Part shown: in pieces, positions 48,135 to 59,400 of the stretch
How the letters are laid out: each line of letters opens with the position of its first letter
How positions within the stretch are numbered: the first letter of the stretch is position 1
NCBI GenBank assembly: GCA_947589085.1
Contig: CANPZD010000003.1
Span: forward strand, 1 to 64,000
Source: an uncultured Clostridia bacterium
GTDB taxonomy: Bacteria; Bacillota; Clostridia; Christensenellales; Borkfalkiaceae
DNA: 64,000 bases
Reading direction: 5' to 3'
Made by a program: the position numbers and the translations under genes
Notes under the pieces: generated by a model
Told to the model about the DNA's origin: nothing
The model's input: the letters and a program-made list of their open reading frames with translations, nothing else
Databases searched by the model: none

Positions 48135-49628
48135 ATGTATTTTATCAGCACGAGAGGAAACGAGAGGGCAACGGGTCCGGAGGCGGTCGTAAGAGGCATG
48201 GCCTCGGGCGGAGGCCTGTTTGTTCCCGAATATTTTCCGGAAGTGACCGCAGAAGAAATGGAGGCCATGCGCGGGTTCGATTATCCCGAGCGCGCTGCGC
48301 TGATCCTCGGCAAATTTTTCGATGAATACGATCGCGGCGAGCTTTCGGAGGCGCTCCGCAACGCATATGCGTCGTTCGAAGGGGACGATCCGGCGCCGCT
48401 CGTGCGTATGGATAACGGCACGTATCTTCTGGAGCTGTTTCACGGCCCCACCTGTGCATTCAAGGACATGGCGCTCACCGTTTTGCCCTATCTTTTGCGC
48501 AAGGGATCCGATCTGCTCGGGCTGAAAGAACAGTTGCTTCTGCTCGCCGCGACGAGCGGCGACACCGGCAAAGCCGCGCTCGAGAGTTTTCGGGACAAAA
48601 AGGGCATCAAAGTCGTCGTATTCTACCCCGAAGAGGGCGTTTCGAAGATGCAGAAATTGCAGATGTGCACGCAGGAGGGGGAGAACGTCGACGTCGTCGC
48701 CGTCCGCGGAAATTTCGACGAATGCCAGAGCGGCGTCAAGCGGATCTTCCGTTCGGAAAAGTGCGCGGCGGCGCTCAAAGAGAGGGGATATCTGCTGACT
48801 TCGGCGAATTCCATCAACGTCGGGCGGCTGTTGCCGCAGGTATGTTATTATTTTTCCGCGTATCTCGACCTCGTGACGGCCGATCAGATCCGGTTCGGAG
48901 AAAAGGTCGACTTCACGGTGCCGACGGGCAATTTCGGCAATATTCTCGCCGGATATTATGCAAAACGCATGGGGCTTCCCATCGGGAAACTGCTCTGCGC
49001 CTCGAATAAGAACAACGTGCTCACGGATTTCTTCCGCACGGGAACGTACGACGCAAAGCGGCCGTTTTACCGCACGATGTCGCCCTCGATGGATATTCTG
49101 ATATCCTCCAACCTCGAACGGCTGCTGTTCGAACTGTGCGGCAGAGATCCCGCGCTGACGGCGGAACGGATGAAATCGCTTTCCGCAACGGGCAGGTTTT
49201 CCGTCCGCCCCGAGGAACTTGCCAAGCTCGGCGAAACGTTTTACGCGGGATCGACCTCCGAGGACGATACCGTGGAATGCATCTATGAATTCTTCGAGGA
49301 ATACGGATATCCGATGGATACGCATACCGGGGTGGCCATGAACGTCGCCCGGCGGTATCTCGAAAAGCTCGAAGAAGATCCCGAGAGCGAAAAACGTCCC
49401 ATGGTCGTGATCTCGACGGCGAGTCCCTATAAGTTCCCGCAGGACGTACTGTATGCGCTCACGGGCAACGACGTAAAGGATTCCTTCAAGGGCGTCAAGC
49501 GGATCCACCTGCTCACGGCCATGAAGGTCCCCGAGGCGCTGAAAGCGGTGCGCTATAAACCGATCCGTTTCAAGACGACGGTTTCGGCGGAAAAAATGTT
49601 CGACGAAGTTCTCGCCTTCCTCTGCTGA
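48135..49628 (+). CDS. thrC: Threonine synthase
   Basis: MYFISTRGNERATGPEAVVRGMASGGGLFVPE; GPTCAFKDMALTVLP; AATSGDTGKAALE. Confidence 0.95.
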   Translation: MYFISTRGNERATGPEAVVRGMASGGGLFVPEYFPEVTAEEMEAMRGFDYPERAALILGKFFDEYDRGELSEALRNAYASFEGDDPAPLVRMDNGTYLLELFHGPTCAFKDMALTVLPYLLRKGSDLLGLKEQLLLLAATSGDTGKAALESFRDKKGIKVVVFYPEEGVSKMQKLQMCTQEGENVDVVAVRGNFDECQSGVKRIFRSEKCAAALKERGYLLTSANSINVGRLLPQVCYYFSAYLDLVTADQIRFGEKVDFTVPTGNFGNILAGYYAKRMGLPIGKLLCASNKNNVLTDFFRTGTYDAKRPFYRTMSPSMDILISSNLERLLFELCGRDPALTAERMKSLSATGRFSVRPEELAKLGETFYAGSTSEDDTVECIYEFFEEYGYPMDTHTGVAMNVARRYLEKLEEDPESEKRPMVVISTASPYKFPQDVLYALTGNDVKDSFKGVKRIHLLTAMKVPEALKAVRYKPIRFKTTVSAEKMFDEVLAFLC

Positions 49629-49656
49629 ACGGATTTTCAGAGAAAAAATTTTTCGG

Positions 49657-49685
49657 AAGCACGGAAGAAATTCCGTGCTTTTCTT
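49657..49685 (+). terminator. Rho-independent terminator after thrC
   Basis: AAGCACGGAA-GAAA-TTCCGTGCTTTTCTT. Confidence 0.8.
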
Positions 49686-49764
49686 GTAAGATCCGTCGAT
49701 CCCGGCGGGCGTTCCCATGCGGCGGGTTTCCTGCCAAAAAGATACAAAAAAAATAATTTTTCTC

Positions 49765-49793
49765 TTGACATGAGGGGAAAAATGCCCTATTAT
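49765..49793 (+). promoter_or_regulatory. Sigma-A-like promoter
   Basis: TTGACA-N17-TATTAT upstream of 49823. Confidence 0.8.
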
Positions 49794-49822
49794 ATAGTCA
49801 TATAGGCGTAAGGAGGAATTTC

Positions 49823-52165
49823 ATGAAAAAGAAAATCTGGCTCGTATTGCTTTCTGCCGCGGCGGTCATGTGCACCGTATTCGGGCTTGCGGGCTGCGGA
49901 GGCAAAAAGAAGGATACGGCGGTCAATATAGGGGATACCGAAGGCTCGGTGAGAACCCAGCTTGGCGAGCCGGACGAGATAGAAGATGAGGGCAGCCTCT
50001 TCCGCTATTTCAGCGAGGACGAGGCGCAGATGACGGAGATCAGATTCGAGAACTTCGTTGTGGACGAAAAGCCGTCGAAATTGGTCGTTTCCATCTACTT
50101 CGACGCCGATTGCAAGAACCCTGCGGAGAAAGAACCGGACAGCGCGTACATCGCTTCCACCAAAGATTTTACCCGCACGGAGGTCTGGAGCTTCACGATC
50201 GCGAACATCTCCGTTCACCACACGTTTACGGACGGTAGCTATCGGCGGGAGAAGCTCGGCGATACGGAGCTTGCTTTCGAGATCGAAACGCACAACGTCC
50301 ATTGGACCTGGCAAGACGAATGCGGCGAACACACCGCGACCGATAAATTCATGGACGCGCTTACCGGCGCGACCGCAAAGGGCGTTTACGGCAAGGAAGT
50401 GACCGTCGAGGTCGATCCCGAACTTACCGAGGTCGCGACGGACGCCTTCAAGGGCTGCAGCATGAAATCGATCGAGCTTCCCGATACGGTGACGTCGATC
50501 GGCAAACGCGCGTTTGCGGACTGCACGCAACTTGAGAGCATCAGGATCCCCGCCGCCGTCAAAACGGTGGATATCGACGCGTTCCGGAATTGCACGTCGC
50601 TCAAAAAGGCGGAGACGCCCGATCTCGAAGCGTGGTGCCGGATCGACTTTACCAACTATTGGAGCAATCCCACTCTTTACGCGAAAGATCTCTATGTCAA
50701 CGGCGCGCTTCTGACCGAACTCGTTCTTCCCGAAAAGACGCAATTCGTCGGGAACTTTCTGTTCTATAATTGCGGCTCTGTCGAGAGCATCAAATTCCCG
50801 GAAGGCGTGATGGGGATCGGGTTGGCTTCCTTCGACGGCTGCGCGGGCCTCACGAACGTCGTGATCCCGGATACGGTCGAATATATCGGCGACTATGCTT
50901 TCTATGCCTGCGATTCGCTCACGGGCGTCACGTTGGGCGAGAGCCTTACCTCGATCGGGACAGGCGCGTTCGGCCGCTGCGATAAACTTCTGGAGATCTG
51001 GAACAATTCGCAGCTTACGATCATTTTGGGCGCCGCGGAGGAAAACGGCGGGATCGGGCAGAACGCCAAAAATCTCTATCAGGCAGGGGAAAAGACGAAG
51101 CAGGTCTTGACCGAGGACAAATTCCTCTTCTACGGCGACGCGCTCATCGGCTACCGCGGCACGGAGACGGATCTTGTGCTTCCGGATCAAAGCCCGAACG
51201 GAAACCCGTATGAAATTTACAAGAGCGCGTTCTATTCCTTGCAGAACAACAAAACGCTGCATAGCGTGAAGATCCCCGCGACGGTGACGAGGATCGGCGC
51301 GAAGGCATTCCAGAATTGCGTTTCGCTCGCCAAAGTCGAGATCGCGTCGAAGGACACCGAGATCGCGGCCGACGCGTTTACGGGAAGTCCCGTTGAGGAA
51401 GTCAAGGCGTCCGCGTCGCAGCTTACCCTCTTCGGGAAAGATTATTTGCAATCCGCTACGGTGACGGCGGGCGAGCTGGGAAGAGCGCTGTCGAACGCCA
51501 AACTTCTCAAAACCGTCGTCCTTGCCGATGACGTCACGAAGATCAACGACCAAGCGTTTTCCGGCTGCGCAATGCTCGAGAGCGTTTCGATCGGGAGCGG
51601 CGTGGAAGAGATCGGCAGCAGCATCTTTTCTTCCTGCGCGGCGCTGGAAAGCGTTACGGTAGCGCAGGGCAACGCGAAATATTCGGGCGCGGGAAACTGC
51701 GTCGTTGAGAAGGCGACCAACACGTTGATCGCGGGCTGCAAGGGAAGCGCGATCCCCGCGACCGTCAAGACGATCGGAAACGAAGCGTTCTACGGAAGCG
51801 GAATCACCGCCCTCACGATCCCCGCCTCCGTCAATACGATCGGATCCTCGGCGTTCGCTTCGTGCGAGGCGCTCGAGAGCGTTACGATCGGGAGCGGCGT
51901 GACCGAGATCGGTTCGTTTGCGTTCGAGAACTGCACGAAGCTGGAGACGGTCTCTGTTCCCTCGAACGTCCGCGCGATCAACGCCAAGGCGTTCTCCGGC
52001 TGCACCGCGCTGAAATCCGTGACCTTTGCGGGCGGCAGCTGGTACTATGCAGAGGATTCCGAGGCGACGCAGGGAGATGCGGTAGACTTCTCGAAACCCG
52101 AAGACGCCGCGGCGCTGCTTGCGAACAACGACTATTCCTCGATCGGCTATTTCAAGAAGAAATAA
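49823..52165 (+). CDS. BspA-type LRR lipoprotein (780 aa)
   Basis: Lipobox GLAGCGG; LRR_5 repeats (VTSIGKRAFADCTQLESIRIPAAV). Confidence 0.88.
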   Translation: MKKKIWLVLLSAAAVMCTVFGLAGCGGKKKDTAVNIGDTEGSVRTQLGEPDEIEDEGSLFRYFSEDEAQMTEIRFENFVVDEKPSKLVVSIYFDADCKNPAEKEPDSAYIASTKDFTRTEVWSFTIANISVHHTFTDGSYRREKLGDTELAFEIETHNVHWTWQDECGEHTATDKFMDALTGATAKGVYGKEVTVEVDPELTEVATDAFKGCSMKSIELPDTVTSIGKRAFADCTQLESIRIPAAVKTVDIDAFRNCTSLKKAETPDLEAWCRIDFTNYWSNPTLYAKDLYVNGALLTELVLPEKTQFVGNFLFYNCGSVESIKFPEGVMGIGLASFDGCAGLTNVVIPDTVEYIGDYAFYACDSLTGVTLGESLTSIGTGAFGRCDKLLEIWNNSQLTIILGAAEENGGIGQNAKNLYQAGEKTKQVLTEDKFLFYGDALIGYRGTETDLVLPDQSPNGNPYEIYKSAFYSLQNNKTLHSVKIPATVTRIGAKAFQNCVSLAKVEIASKDTEIAADAFTGSPVEEVKASASQLTLFGKDYLQSATVTAGELGRALSNAKLLKTVVLADDVTKINDQAFSGCAMLESVSIGSGVEEIGSSIFSSCAALESVTVAQGNAKYSGAGNCVVEKATNTLIAGCKGSAIPATVKTIGNEAFYGSGITALTIPASVNTIGSSAFASCEALESVTIGSGVTEIGSFAFENCTKLETVSVPSNVRAINAKAFSGCTALKSVTFAGGSWYYAEDSEATQGDAVDFSKPEDAAALLANNDYSSIGYFKKK

Positions 52166-52172
52166 AATAAGC

Positions 52173-52215
52173 AAAAAAACTTCTTCCCTGATAAGAGGGG
52201 AGAAGTTTTTTTTGT
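52173..52215. terminator. Rho-independent terminator
   Basis: AAAAAAACTTCTTCCCTGATAAGAGGGGAGAAGTTTTTTTT. Confidence 0.85.
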
Positions 52216-52277
52216 GAAAAAAAGCAGGAGCGCAAAAAAATTCCGCCCGCGTCGGCGGGCGGAACATGATCGGGCAA

Positions 52278-53210
52278 TTACTTATCGATGAAATTTGCGG
52301 AGACGAGCTGATAGACAAACGTTCCGTAGGCGTTCGAGGTGGCGAGATGAAGAAGCGCGTTGCGGAATCCCGCGGCGGAGTTCGCATAAGTCGCCGTCTG
52401 CTGCGCACCCGCCTGCTCGTCCGTATAGCCGAACTGAAAGGTATACGAGGGGATCTTGATCTCTCCCGTCATCGTGCCGTTCTTTTCGAGGGAAAGGATC
52501 TGCTCGGATTCCGTCTGGGAGAAGGTCGCGATCTGCGTTTTTTTCTGCGTGACGGGATTCACGGTGCGGAAGGATACGGCCGTGCCGAGATCGACGGCGC
52601 GCAGGGCGAACAGGAACTGTTCGTTATCGAGGAAGGGGGCGCTTCCGCTCAATTTGAGCGTCTTTTCGATGTCGCCGGAGGGAAGCCCTTTTACTTCGAT
52701 CGTCGTCTTTGACAGCTTGTCGTTATACGAAGCGGTATACGTATAATTATATTTTTCCACCTTTCCGTTGTAGGCCGATGTGACCGAATAGGTTTTTTTG
52801 CTCTGAACGGGGCAGAGGTCGTACGCGGCGCTCAAGAACACGACTTCGGAGAAAATGCTGTCCTCGAAGTCCGTTTTTTCTTCGCCGAGATAGTAGCTCC
52901 CCTTAATGGAAAATTCGGTCGTATAGATATATCCCGCCGCGTTTACGCCGTACTGCACGAGCGTGGAACCCTCCTGCAGCGTTGCGGTATAGCTGCCCGT
53001 CTCGTATTCGAAGCGCAGATTCCCCGGATCCTTTGCGGGAATGAACTTCACTTCGTAGGCGAGTTCCTCGCGCGCGCTTTCGATGTGCGCATGCGTGGGA
53101 GCCGAATACCAGTTGGCCGTAAATTCGATCGCGGCGGAACCGCCGCCGCAGCCGGCCAAAAGTGCAAGCGGCGCGACCAGCAGAACGGGGGCGAAGCGTT
53201 TGATTTTCAT
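52278..53210 (-). CDS. Lipoprotein of unknown function
   Basis: Signal MKIKRFAPVLLVAPLALLAGCGGG; 310 aa; start followed upstream by TTTACA-N17-TATAAT. Confidence 0.8.
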   Translation of the reverse strand: MKIKRFAPVLLVAPLALLAGCGGGSAAIEFTANWYSAPTHAHIESAREELAYEVKFIPAKDPGNLRFEYETGSYTATLQEGSTLVQYGVNAAGYIYTTEFSIKGSYYLGEEKTDFEDSIFSEVVFLSAAYDLCPVQSKKTYSVTSAYNGKVEKYNYTYTASYNDKLSKTTIEVKGLPSGDIEKTLKLSGSAPFLDNEQFLFALRAVDLGTAVSFRTVNPVTQKKTQIATFSQTESEQILSLEKNGTMTGEIKIPSYTFQFGYTDEQAGAQQTATYANSAAGFRNALLHLATSNAYGTFVYQLVSANFIDK

Positions 53211-53369
53211 AAAAAAACTCCTTCCCGGAGGGCGCGCGGCGCTTGCCGGGACATACGATTTTTCTTATTATACCATAAAATTTTGGGTTTGTAAAAATAA
53301 AACGCTCAAATCCGCGGAAATTTTTCCGTTTTATGATATAATAAAGAAAAATTCATGCAAGGTACGGCA

Positions 53370-56300
53370 ATGACGAAGATCATCGGCGCGCCCACGCTGG
53401 ACGATGCGCTTTCGGCGCTCAAAGCGGAGGTCGCGGAAAACGAGGGGAAGGGCGAGCGCACGCTCGTCTTTTGCGAGGACAGGCTCACGCTTCTTGCGGA
53501 ACGCGCGATTCTGGAAGAGCGCGGGGGGACCTTTCTTACGGAGGTCTCCACATTTGCGCGCTTTCTCCGGGGCGAAAAGCGCGTGCTCTCCAAACACGGC
53601 TCCGTGATGGAAATTTCCGCGCTCCTCGCAGAATACAGAGGAGAACTCGGCTGTTTCGGAGAAAATTCCGCGCAGGCCGTCTATGAAACCATTGCCCAGC
53701 TCTCCGCTTCCCGCGTGACGCCGGAGATGCTCGCCGAGAGCGCGGAGACGTGCGAAGGACTTCTCCGCCTGAAACTGAAAGATCTGTCCAAGCTGTTCGC
53801 CGCATACGAATCATTCCTGTCCGATCGGGGACTGCTCGACGAAAACGGCTATCTCGGGCTGCTTCCCTCGCGCATCGAGGGGGGCGGACTTGAAACTACG
53901 CACGTGATCTTTTTTGCCTTTCCCTCGTTTACGCGGCAGGCCTGCGAAGGCGTCCGCGCCGCGATCCGCGCCGCGCGCTCCGTTGCCGGGATCTTTCTTG
54001 CGGGGCGGGAAAACTTTTATACCAACGAGGCGCCGGCTGCTTTCCGCAGGATCGCCGAAGCGTTCGGAGACGTCGTTGTGCAGCAGCGCGCAAGCACGCT
54101 CTCGGGAGAGGCCGAGCGTCTCCGCAAAATTCTCTTTTCCCCGGAAGGCGCGCCGGGCGGCGCCGATTCCGAGGCGATCCGCATGTTTTCCGCAGCGGAT
54201 CCCGCAGACGAGATGAACACGATCGCCGCGCTGATCCGGAAGTATGTCGCCGAGGGGAAGCGCTACCGCGATCTTGCCGTGCTCATCGGCGACGCATGCT
54301 ATTATCCGGCGGCGTGCAAGGCGTTTGAGGCGTACGGGATCCCGTATTATGCCGACCGCAAGCGCCCGTATTCGGAGCATCCGTTCTGCGCCTTTGCGCT
54401 TGCGGTGCTTTCCGCCGTCGCGCCTTCTCCCGACGAAGCGGAAGCCGTGGCGGCGAGCGTGTATTTCGGCGACGACGGAAGATACCGGAACTATCTTTCC
54501 AAGTACGGCGCATATCGCGGCGCCGTGCGGCGCGAGATCAAACAGACGGCCGCGGATCCCGAAGATCTCGGATATCTTCTGCGCTGCCGCGACCGCATGA
54601 ACGCGGCGCTCGGGCTGTTCCGCGCAAAGGACGATGCGGCTGCCTATGCGGAGGGTCTGCGGAAACTTTGGCGGCTCGTCGGCGGCGAGGAGATCACAAA
54701 ACGTATGCAGGAAAGCGCGGGGGATGAGGAAAAGAGCTTTCTCGGGATCGAGCGGCTTGAAGAGGTGCTCTCGGAGACGGAACAAATCGCGGGCGGCCGC
54801 GTGTTTTCCGCGCGCGAATTCGCAACATTGCTGAAAAACGGTCTGGAAGCCGTGGAGGTCTCCATGTTTCCCCGCCGGTCTGACGCCGTTTTCGTCGGCG
54901 ACGTCACAGAGAGCAGGATCTGCCGTTCTCCCGTGCTCTTCTGCGCGGGACTTACGGAGGAACTCCCCGGGATCACGCAGGATACCGCCGTCATCACAGA
55001 CGGGGAGATCGAAAAATTGAAATCGCTGCAAGTGGAGATCGAGCCGGCCATTGCGGTCGTCAATGCGCGCGCGCGCGAATCGCTCGCGCTCAACCTTTGC
55101 GCCTTCCGCGACGCGCTCTATCTCAGCTGTCCGGTCTGTAAAAACGGCGGCGAGACGGCGCCGAGCGAGATCTTTGCGGAGATCGGACAGGCGTTTCCGT
55201 CTGCGCCGCTTCCGCAGCTCTTCCCTTACAACGTCTCGCGGCCCGATCCCGCGATGCTCGCATATTTTACGCTCTGCGACGATGCGAAGGGAAGATCGGA
55301 CGAGCAAACCTCCCGTCTGATCGCCCGTTATTCCTCCTTGCGGGAGGCTTTTCTGCGGGGGTATTTCGGACATGGTACCTCCCGCGATCCCGAATCGTTG
55401 CGCCGCGATCTCGAAAAACCGGCGGTGCCGGAGGCGGGCATGCTGTACTTCGGCAAAGAGATCTCGCCCACGCTTCTGGAGAACTATTTCGCATGCCCCT
55501 ATAAGAGTTTCGCCGAGCGCGGCCTGCGGCTTGCGGAGCGCGAAGAGCGCACGGCGCTCGACGCCGCCGACGCCGGCACGTTCGTTCATGCGGTTCTGGA
55601 AAGCGCCGCGCGTCGCTTCCATGAATTTCCCGACGAAGAGGCATGCGGCGCGTGCGCGGAGGAGATCGCGCGGAAACTATTGGAAACTACTCGGTTCTCC
55701 TCGATTCCCGATACGGCCGCGGGAGATTATGCCGCAGGCCGTCTGGTCGAGGAGGCCGTCGCCGTGACGAAGGCGTCGTATCGGCAGTTGGTCGGATCGA
55801 AGTACCGCGTGCGCGCGCTGGAAGAGGAGATCAGGATCCCCGCCCTGCGTCTCGGCGGCAAGGCCGACCGGGTCGACGAATCGGAAAACGGCGTGCGCGT
55901 CATCGACTATAAGACGGGCGGGTTCGACGATTCGCCCACGGCGTACTATACGGGCAGAAGATTGCAGCTCGAACTGTATCTTCTCGCGGCCGCAAAGGGG
56001 AAACGTCCGGACGGCGCTTTTTATTTCCCCGCCGCCGATGATTTTACGCGGGCGAACGACAGCGATGGGAAATTCCGCATGAAGGGATTCTTTTGCAGCG
56101 ACCCGGAGATCGTCAAAGGCATGGATCTCACGCGGGACGAAGGACAGAAGAGCATGTTTTTCGATGGCGGCGGAAAAACGGAAAAGGGCATGAGCCGCGA
56201 GGAATTCGACAACTTCCTCGCCTATTCCCTGCTCGTTTCGGGACAGGCGGAAGAAGAAATGCGGGCGGGGAATATCCGTCCTTCGCCCTACGAGGGCGTA

Positions 56301-56420
56301 TGCGCCTATTGCACGCTCAAGGGACTGTGCGGGTTTTCCGGAGAGCCGAGGAAAGAGGGCGCGGTTCGTTGCGGGGAGATCGCCTCCATCGCGCGCGGCC
56401 CGAAGGAGGACAAGGAATGA
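53370..56420 (+). CDS. addB: ATP-dependent helicase/nuclease subunit B (AddB-like, PD-(D/E)XK nuclease)
   Basis: Nuclease domain GKADRVDESENGVRVIDYKTGG; Fe-S-type cysteines YFACPYKSF and CAYCTLKGLC; coupled to addA. Start could be 53355. Confidence 0.88.
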   Translation: MTKIIGAPTLDDALSALKAEVAENEGKGERTLVFCEDRLTLLAERAILEERGGTFLTEVSTFARFLRGEKRVLSKHGSVMEISALLAEYRGELGCFGENSAQAVYETIAQLSASRVTPEMLAESAETCEGLLRLKLKDLSKLFAAYESFLSDRGLLDENGYLGLLPSRIEGGGLETTHVIFFAFPSFTRQACEGVRAAIRAARSVAGIFLAGRENFYTNEAPAAFRRIAEAFGDVVVQQRASTLSGEAERLRKILFSPEGAPGGADSEAIRMFSAADPADEMNTIAALIRKYVAEGKRYRDLAVLIGDACYYPAACKAFEAYGIPYYADRKRPYSEHPFCAFALAVLSAVAPSPDEAEAVAASVYFGDDGRYRNYLSKYGAYRGAVRREIKQTAADPEDLGYLLRCRDRMNAALGLFRAKDDAAAYAEGLRKLWRLVGGEEITKRMQESAGDEEKSFLGIERLEEVLSETEQIAGGRVFSAREFATLLKNGLEAVEVSMFPRRSDAVFVGDVTESRICRSPVLFCAGLTEELPGITQDTAVITDGEIEKLKSLQVEIEPAIAVVNARARESLALNLCAFRDALYLSCPVCKNGGETAPSEIFAEIGQAFPSAPLPQLFPYNVSRPDPAMLAYFTLCDDAKGRSDEQTSRLIARYSSLREAFLRGYFGHGTSRDPESLRRDLEKPAVPEAGMLYFGKEISPTLLENYFACPYKSFAERGLRLAEREERTALDAADAGTFVHAVLESAARRFHEFPDEEACGACAEEIARKLLETTRFSSIPDTAAGDYAAGRLVEEAVAVTKASYRQLVGSKYRVRALEEEIRIPALRLGGKADRVDESENGVRVIDYKTGGFDDSPTAYYTGRRLQLELYLLAAAKGKRPDGAFYFPAADDFTRANDSDGKFRMKGFFCSDPEIVKGMDLTRDEGQKSMFFDGGGKTEKGMSREEFDNFLAYSLLVSGQAEEEMRAGNIRPSPYEGVCAYCTLKGLCGFSGEPRKEGAVRCGEIASIARGPKEDKE

Positions 56421-59400
56421 GCCTTACGCAGGAACAGGCGCGCGCCGTCGGCGCGCGCGGAAAAATTATTGTCTCCGCCTCGGCCGGAAGCGGCAAGACG
56501 CACGTGATGATCGAACGGTTCGCGGCGATCCTCAAAAGCGGGGAAGCGACCGTCGGGGAGATCCTTGCGGTCACCTTTACCAATAAGGCGGCTTCGCAGA
56601 TGCGCGAGCGCGCGCGGAAAAAGCTTGCCGAGGCATACCGCAGCGCCGGCCCGGAAGAACGCGCGATCCTCAAGAGCCGTCTCGATGAACTTCCGCTTGC
56701 CGAGATCAGCACGATCCATGCCTTTTGCGCGAGGCTGGTGCGGACGTATTTCTATCTTGTCGGCGTGGATCCGCGCTTTACGATCGTCGACGGCGATCAG
56801 GCGGAGGGGAGAGCGGTCTCCGCGCGCGCGGCGGATCTTGCGTTCGAGCGCGCGTATGAGGAGGGCGGCGCATGGTTCGGCGATCTGCTCTCCGCCTATT
56901 TCCGTAATAAAAAAGATAAGCGGCTCAGGCAGACCGTGCTTGCGCTGTATGAAAAAGCGCGCCTTACGGCGGACTATGCGGCCGTTTTGCAAGGCTATGC
57001 CGACGGCGGGACTCCGGAAGAAGAGAGCCGCGATGCGGCGAAAACGGAGTTCGATCGGATCGTCGCGTATCTCGCGGCGGATCTGCGCGACCGCGCCGCG
57101 GAAATCGCCCGCAAGGCCGAGGGGCTCATCTGTTTCGTTTCGGAACACGCGCCGCGCGCGCTTCCCGTCTTGCAGGCGTCGATCGCGGCGGCGAGGCGGC
57201 TTGCCAAAACCGAGGATCTGTTTGCATTCTGTGCGCTGGCGCAGCAGACCGTCTTTTTGCGGAGCTGTGTCCGAAGCAGAAAAGATTCCCCCGCGGCTTT
57301 GCACGCGATCGGGCAGACGCAGGAAATTTCCCATCAGATCAAGGCGCTGTGCGCCGCGGCCGGAGAACAGAAATGCGACCGTTCCGAAGAATATCGGCGC
57401 TATCTCGACGGCAGGAGCCGCGCCGCCGCACTTGCAAAACTTGCGCTCTATTACGACGAAGAATATACCCGTCTCAAACGGGAAGCGAACATTCTGGATT
57501 ACGCCGATCTCGAACATCTCGCATGGGAAGTGCTGCAAAACGGCGAGGCGGCCGCGGCCGTTCGCGCAAAATACCGCTACATCTTTGTGGATGAATATCA
57601 GGACGTCAACCCCATGCAGAGCGCGATCCTCGAGGCGGTCGCGGGAAAGGAAATTTTCTATGTGGGGGATAAAAAACAGGCGATCTACGGGTTTCGGGGC
57701 AGCCGCACGCGCTTCTTCACGCAGAAGGAGAACGAGTTCGGCGGCGCGCTTCCGCTCGATACGAACTTCCGCTCTTCGGACGCCGTGCTCGAAGCGGTGA
57801 ACCGCGTGTTCACGGCGGCGCAGCGGGATTATACCTGCATGACCGGCTGCGGACGATTCGGGGAACATCGCGGCGAAGTATGCGTTCACACGCTCGCGGG
57901 CACGGGAAAACGGGAGCCGGGGCAGCGCCGCGTGTACAGCGTCGCGGGTGCGGCGGAGCGGGCGCGCGAAAACGCGATTGCGGAACAGACGCTTGCCATC
58001 GTGGAGGAAGAGTGCGGCAGGCGGGACGGACTTGGGAAGCAGTGGTTCGATCCGGACGCCGGCAAGGACGTCTGCAAACAGGTGAGCTACGGCGATATCG
58101 CGGTGCTGGTGCGCAAGAATTCGGGCGCGGCTGGGGCGATCGTGCGGACGCTCTCCGAGCGCGGGATCCCCGTTACGGCTTCGGCGGAAGTGAACATCTG
58201 CGATTATTTCGAAGTTCGGCTTCTTCTCGATTGGATCTCCTATTTAGACAATGCGGAACAGGATATTCCGATGGCTTCCGCCATGCTCTCCGCGATCGGC
58301 GGTTTTACGGAGAGCGAACTTGCGCAGATCCGTCTCAAAGCGCCGGCGGCAGGCAGGCCCTTCCGCGCGGCATGCAGAGAATATTTGCGGCAGGCAGGCC
58401 CCGGAAATGCGCTTTCGGAAAAGTTGAACGCGTTCTTCCGGCTTGCGGAACAGTACCGCGCGCTCGCGCGCGTGAAAACGGCGTCGGAGATTTTGATGAA
58501 ACTTCTCGCCGACGGATTGGAAGCGCAGATCGCCGCAAAGGGAGACGGAAGGGGGCGTCTTGCGCGCGTGCGGAGGCTTGTCGCGGAGAGCGCGGATTGC
58601 GGCGATATTCATGCCTTTCTGCGCCGTCTGAAAGACGCGGACTATCACATAGATCTTGCGGAGAGCGGCGGCGAGGATGCGGTGCACGTGCTCACCATGC
58701 ACGCCTCGAAAGGATTGGAATTCCCCGTCGTGATCCTGACGGAGCTGGACGCGCCCTTCCACGGCGCGGATCGCGACGAGATCATGTGGACGGACGAATT
58801 CGGGATCGCGCCGAAGAGCTTCGATTACGAGAACAAGATTTTTTATGAGACCGTAACGCGCCGCGCGGCGGATGTATTCATGCGGCGGGAAGAGATCGAG
58901 GGCGAACGGAATCTCCTGTACGTTGCCATGACGCGCGCAAAATACCGGCTGCATCTGTTGCTCAAAGAGAGCGATACGGGGGACGAGACGGACGTATCTT
59001 ACACGCCGACGCGGGCGAGACGGCTTTCGGACTTTCTTCCGCGCGCACGGCTCCGGGAATACGAGTGCGCGCCCCGCGCGCTTGTGCAGACGGCGGTGAA
59101 ACGCCATGCGTTCGTCTATCAGAGCGATCCGGCGATCGTGCGGCAGATCGGGGAAGCGGCGCGCCCGTACGCGTACGAAGATTCGACCGCGCTCCCCGTG
59201 AAGGATTCGGCGACGGGACTTTTGCGGCGGGTGCATGCGGAGATGCCGTATCCGCGGGACGATGAACCGGAAGCGCCGATCGCCGATCCCGACGCGTGTT
59301 TTTCCGCGGAGACGGGCATCGCATATCACGCGTTTCTCGAACACGTGCGCTTCGGCGAAAAGGTCTCCGAGGAACTCGGCCGCATGAAAAAAGAAGGCCT

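Noticed and set aside
49790-52408. 872-aa antisense ORF opposite the 49823 LRR gene
   Set aside because: Same artefact of codon usage in repetitive LRR coding sequence; it also spans the next terminator.
53811-55622. 603-aa antisense ORF opposite addB
   Set aside because: Compositionally biased shadow ORF; addB motifs are on the + strand.
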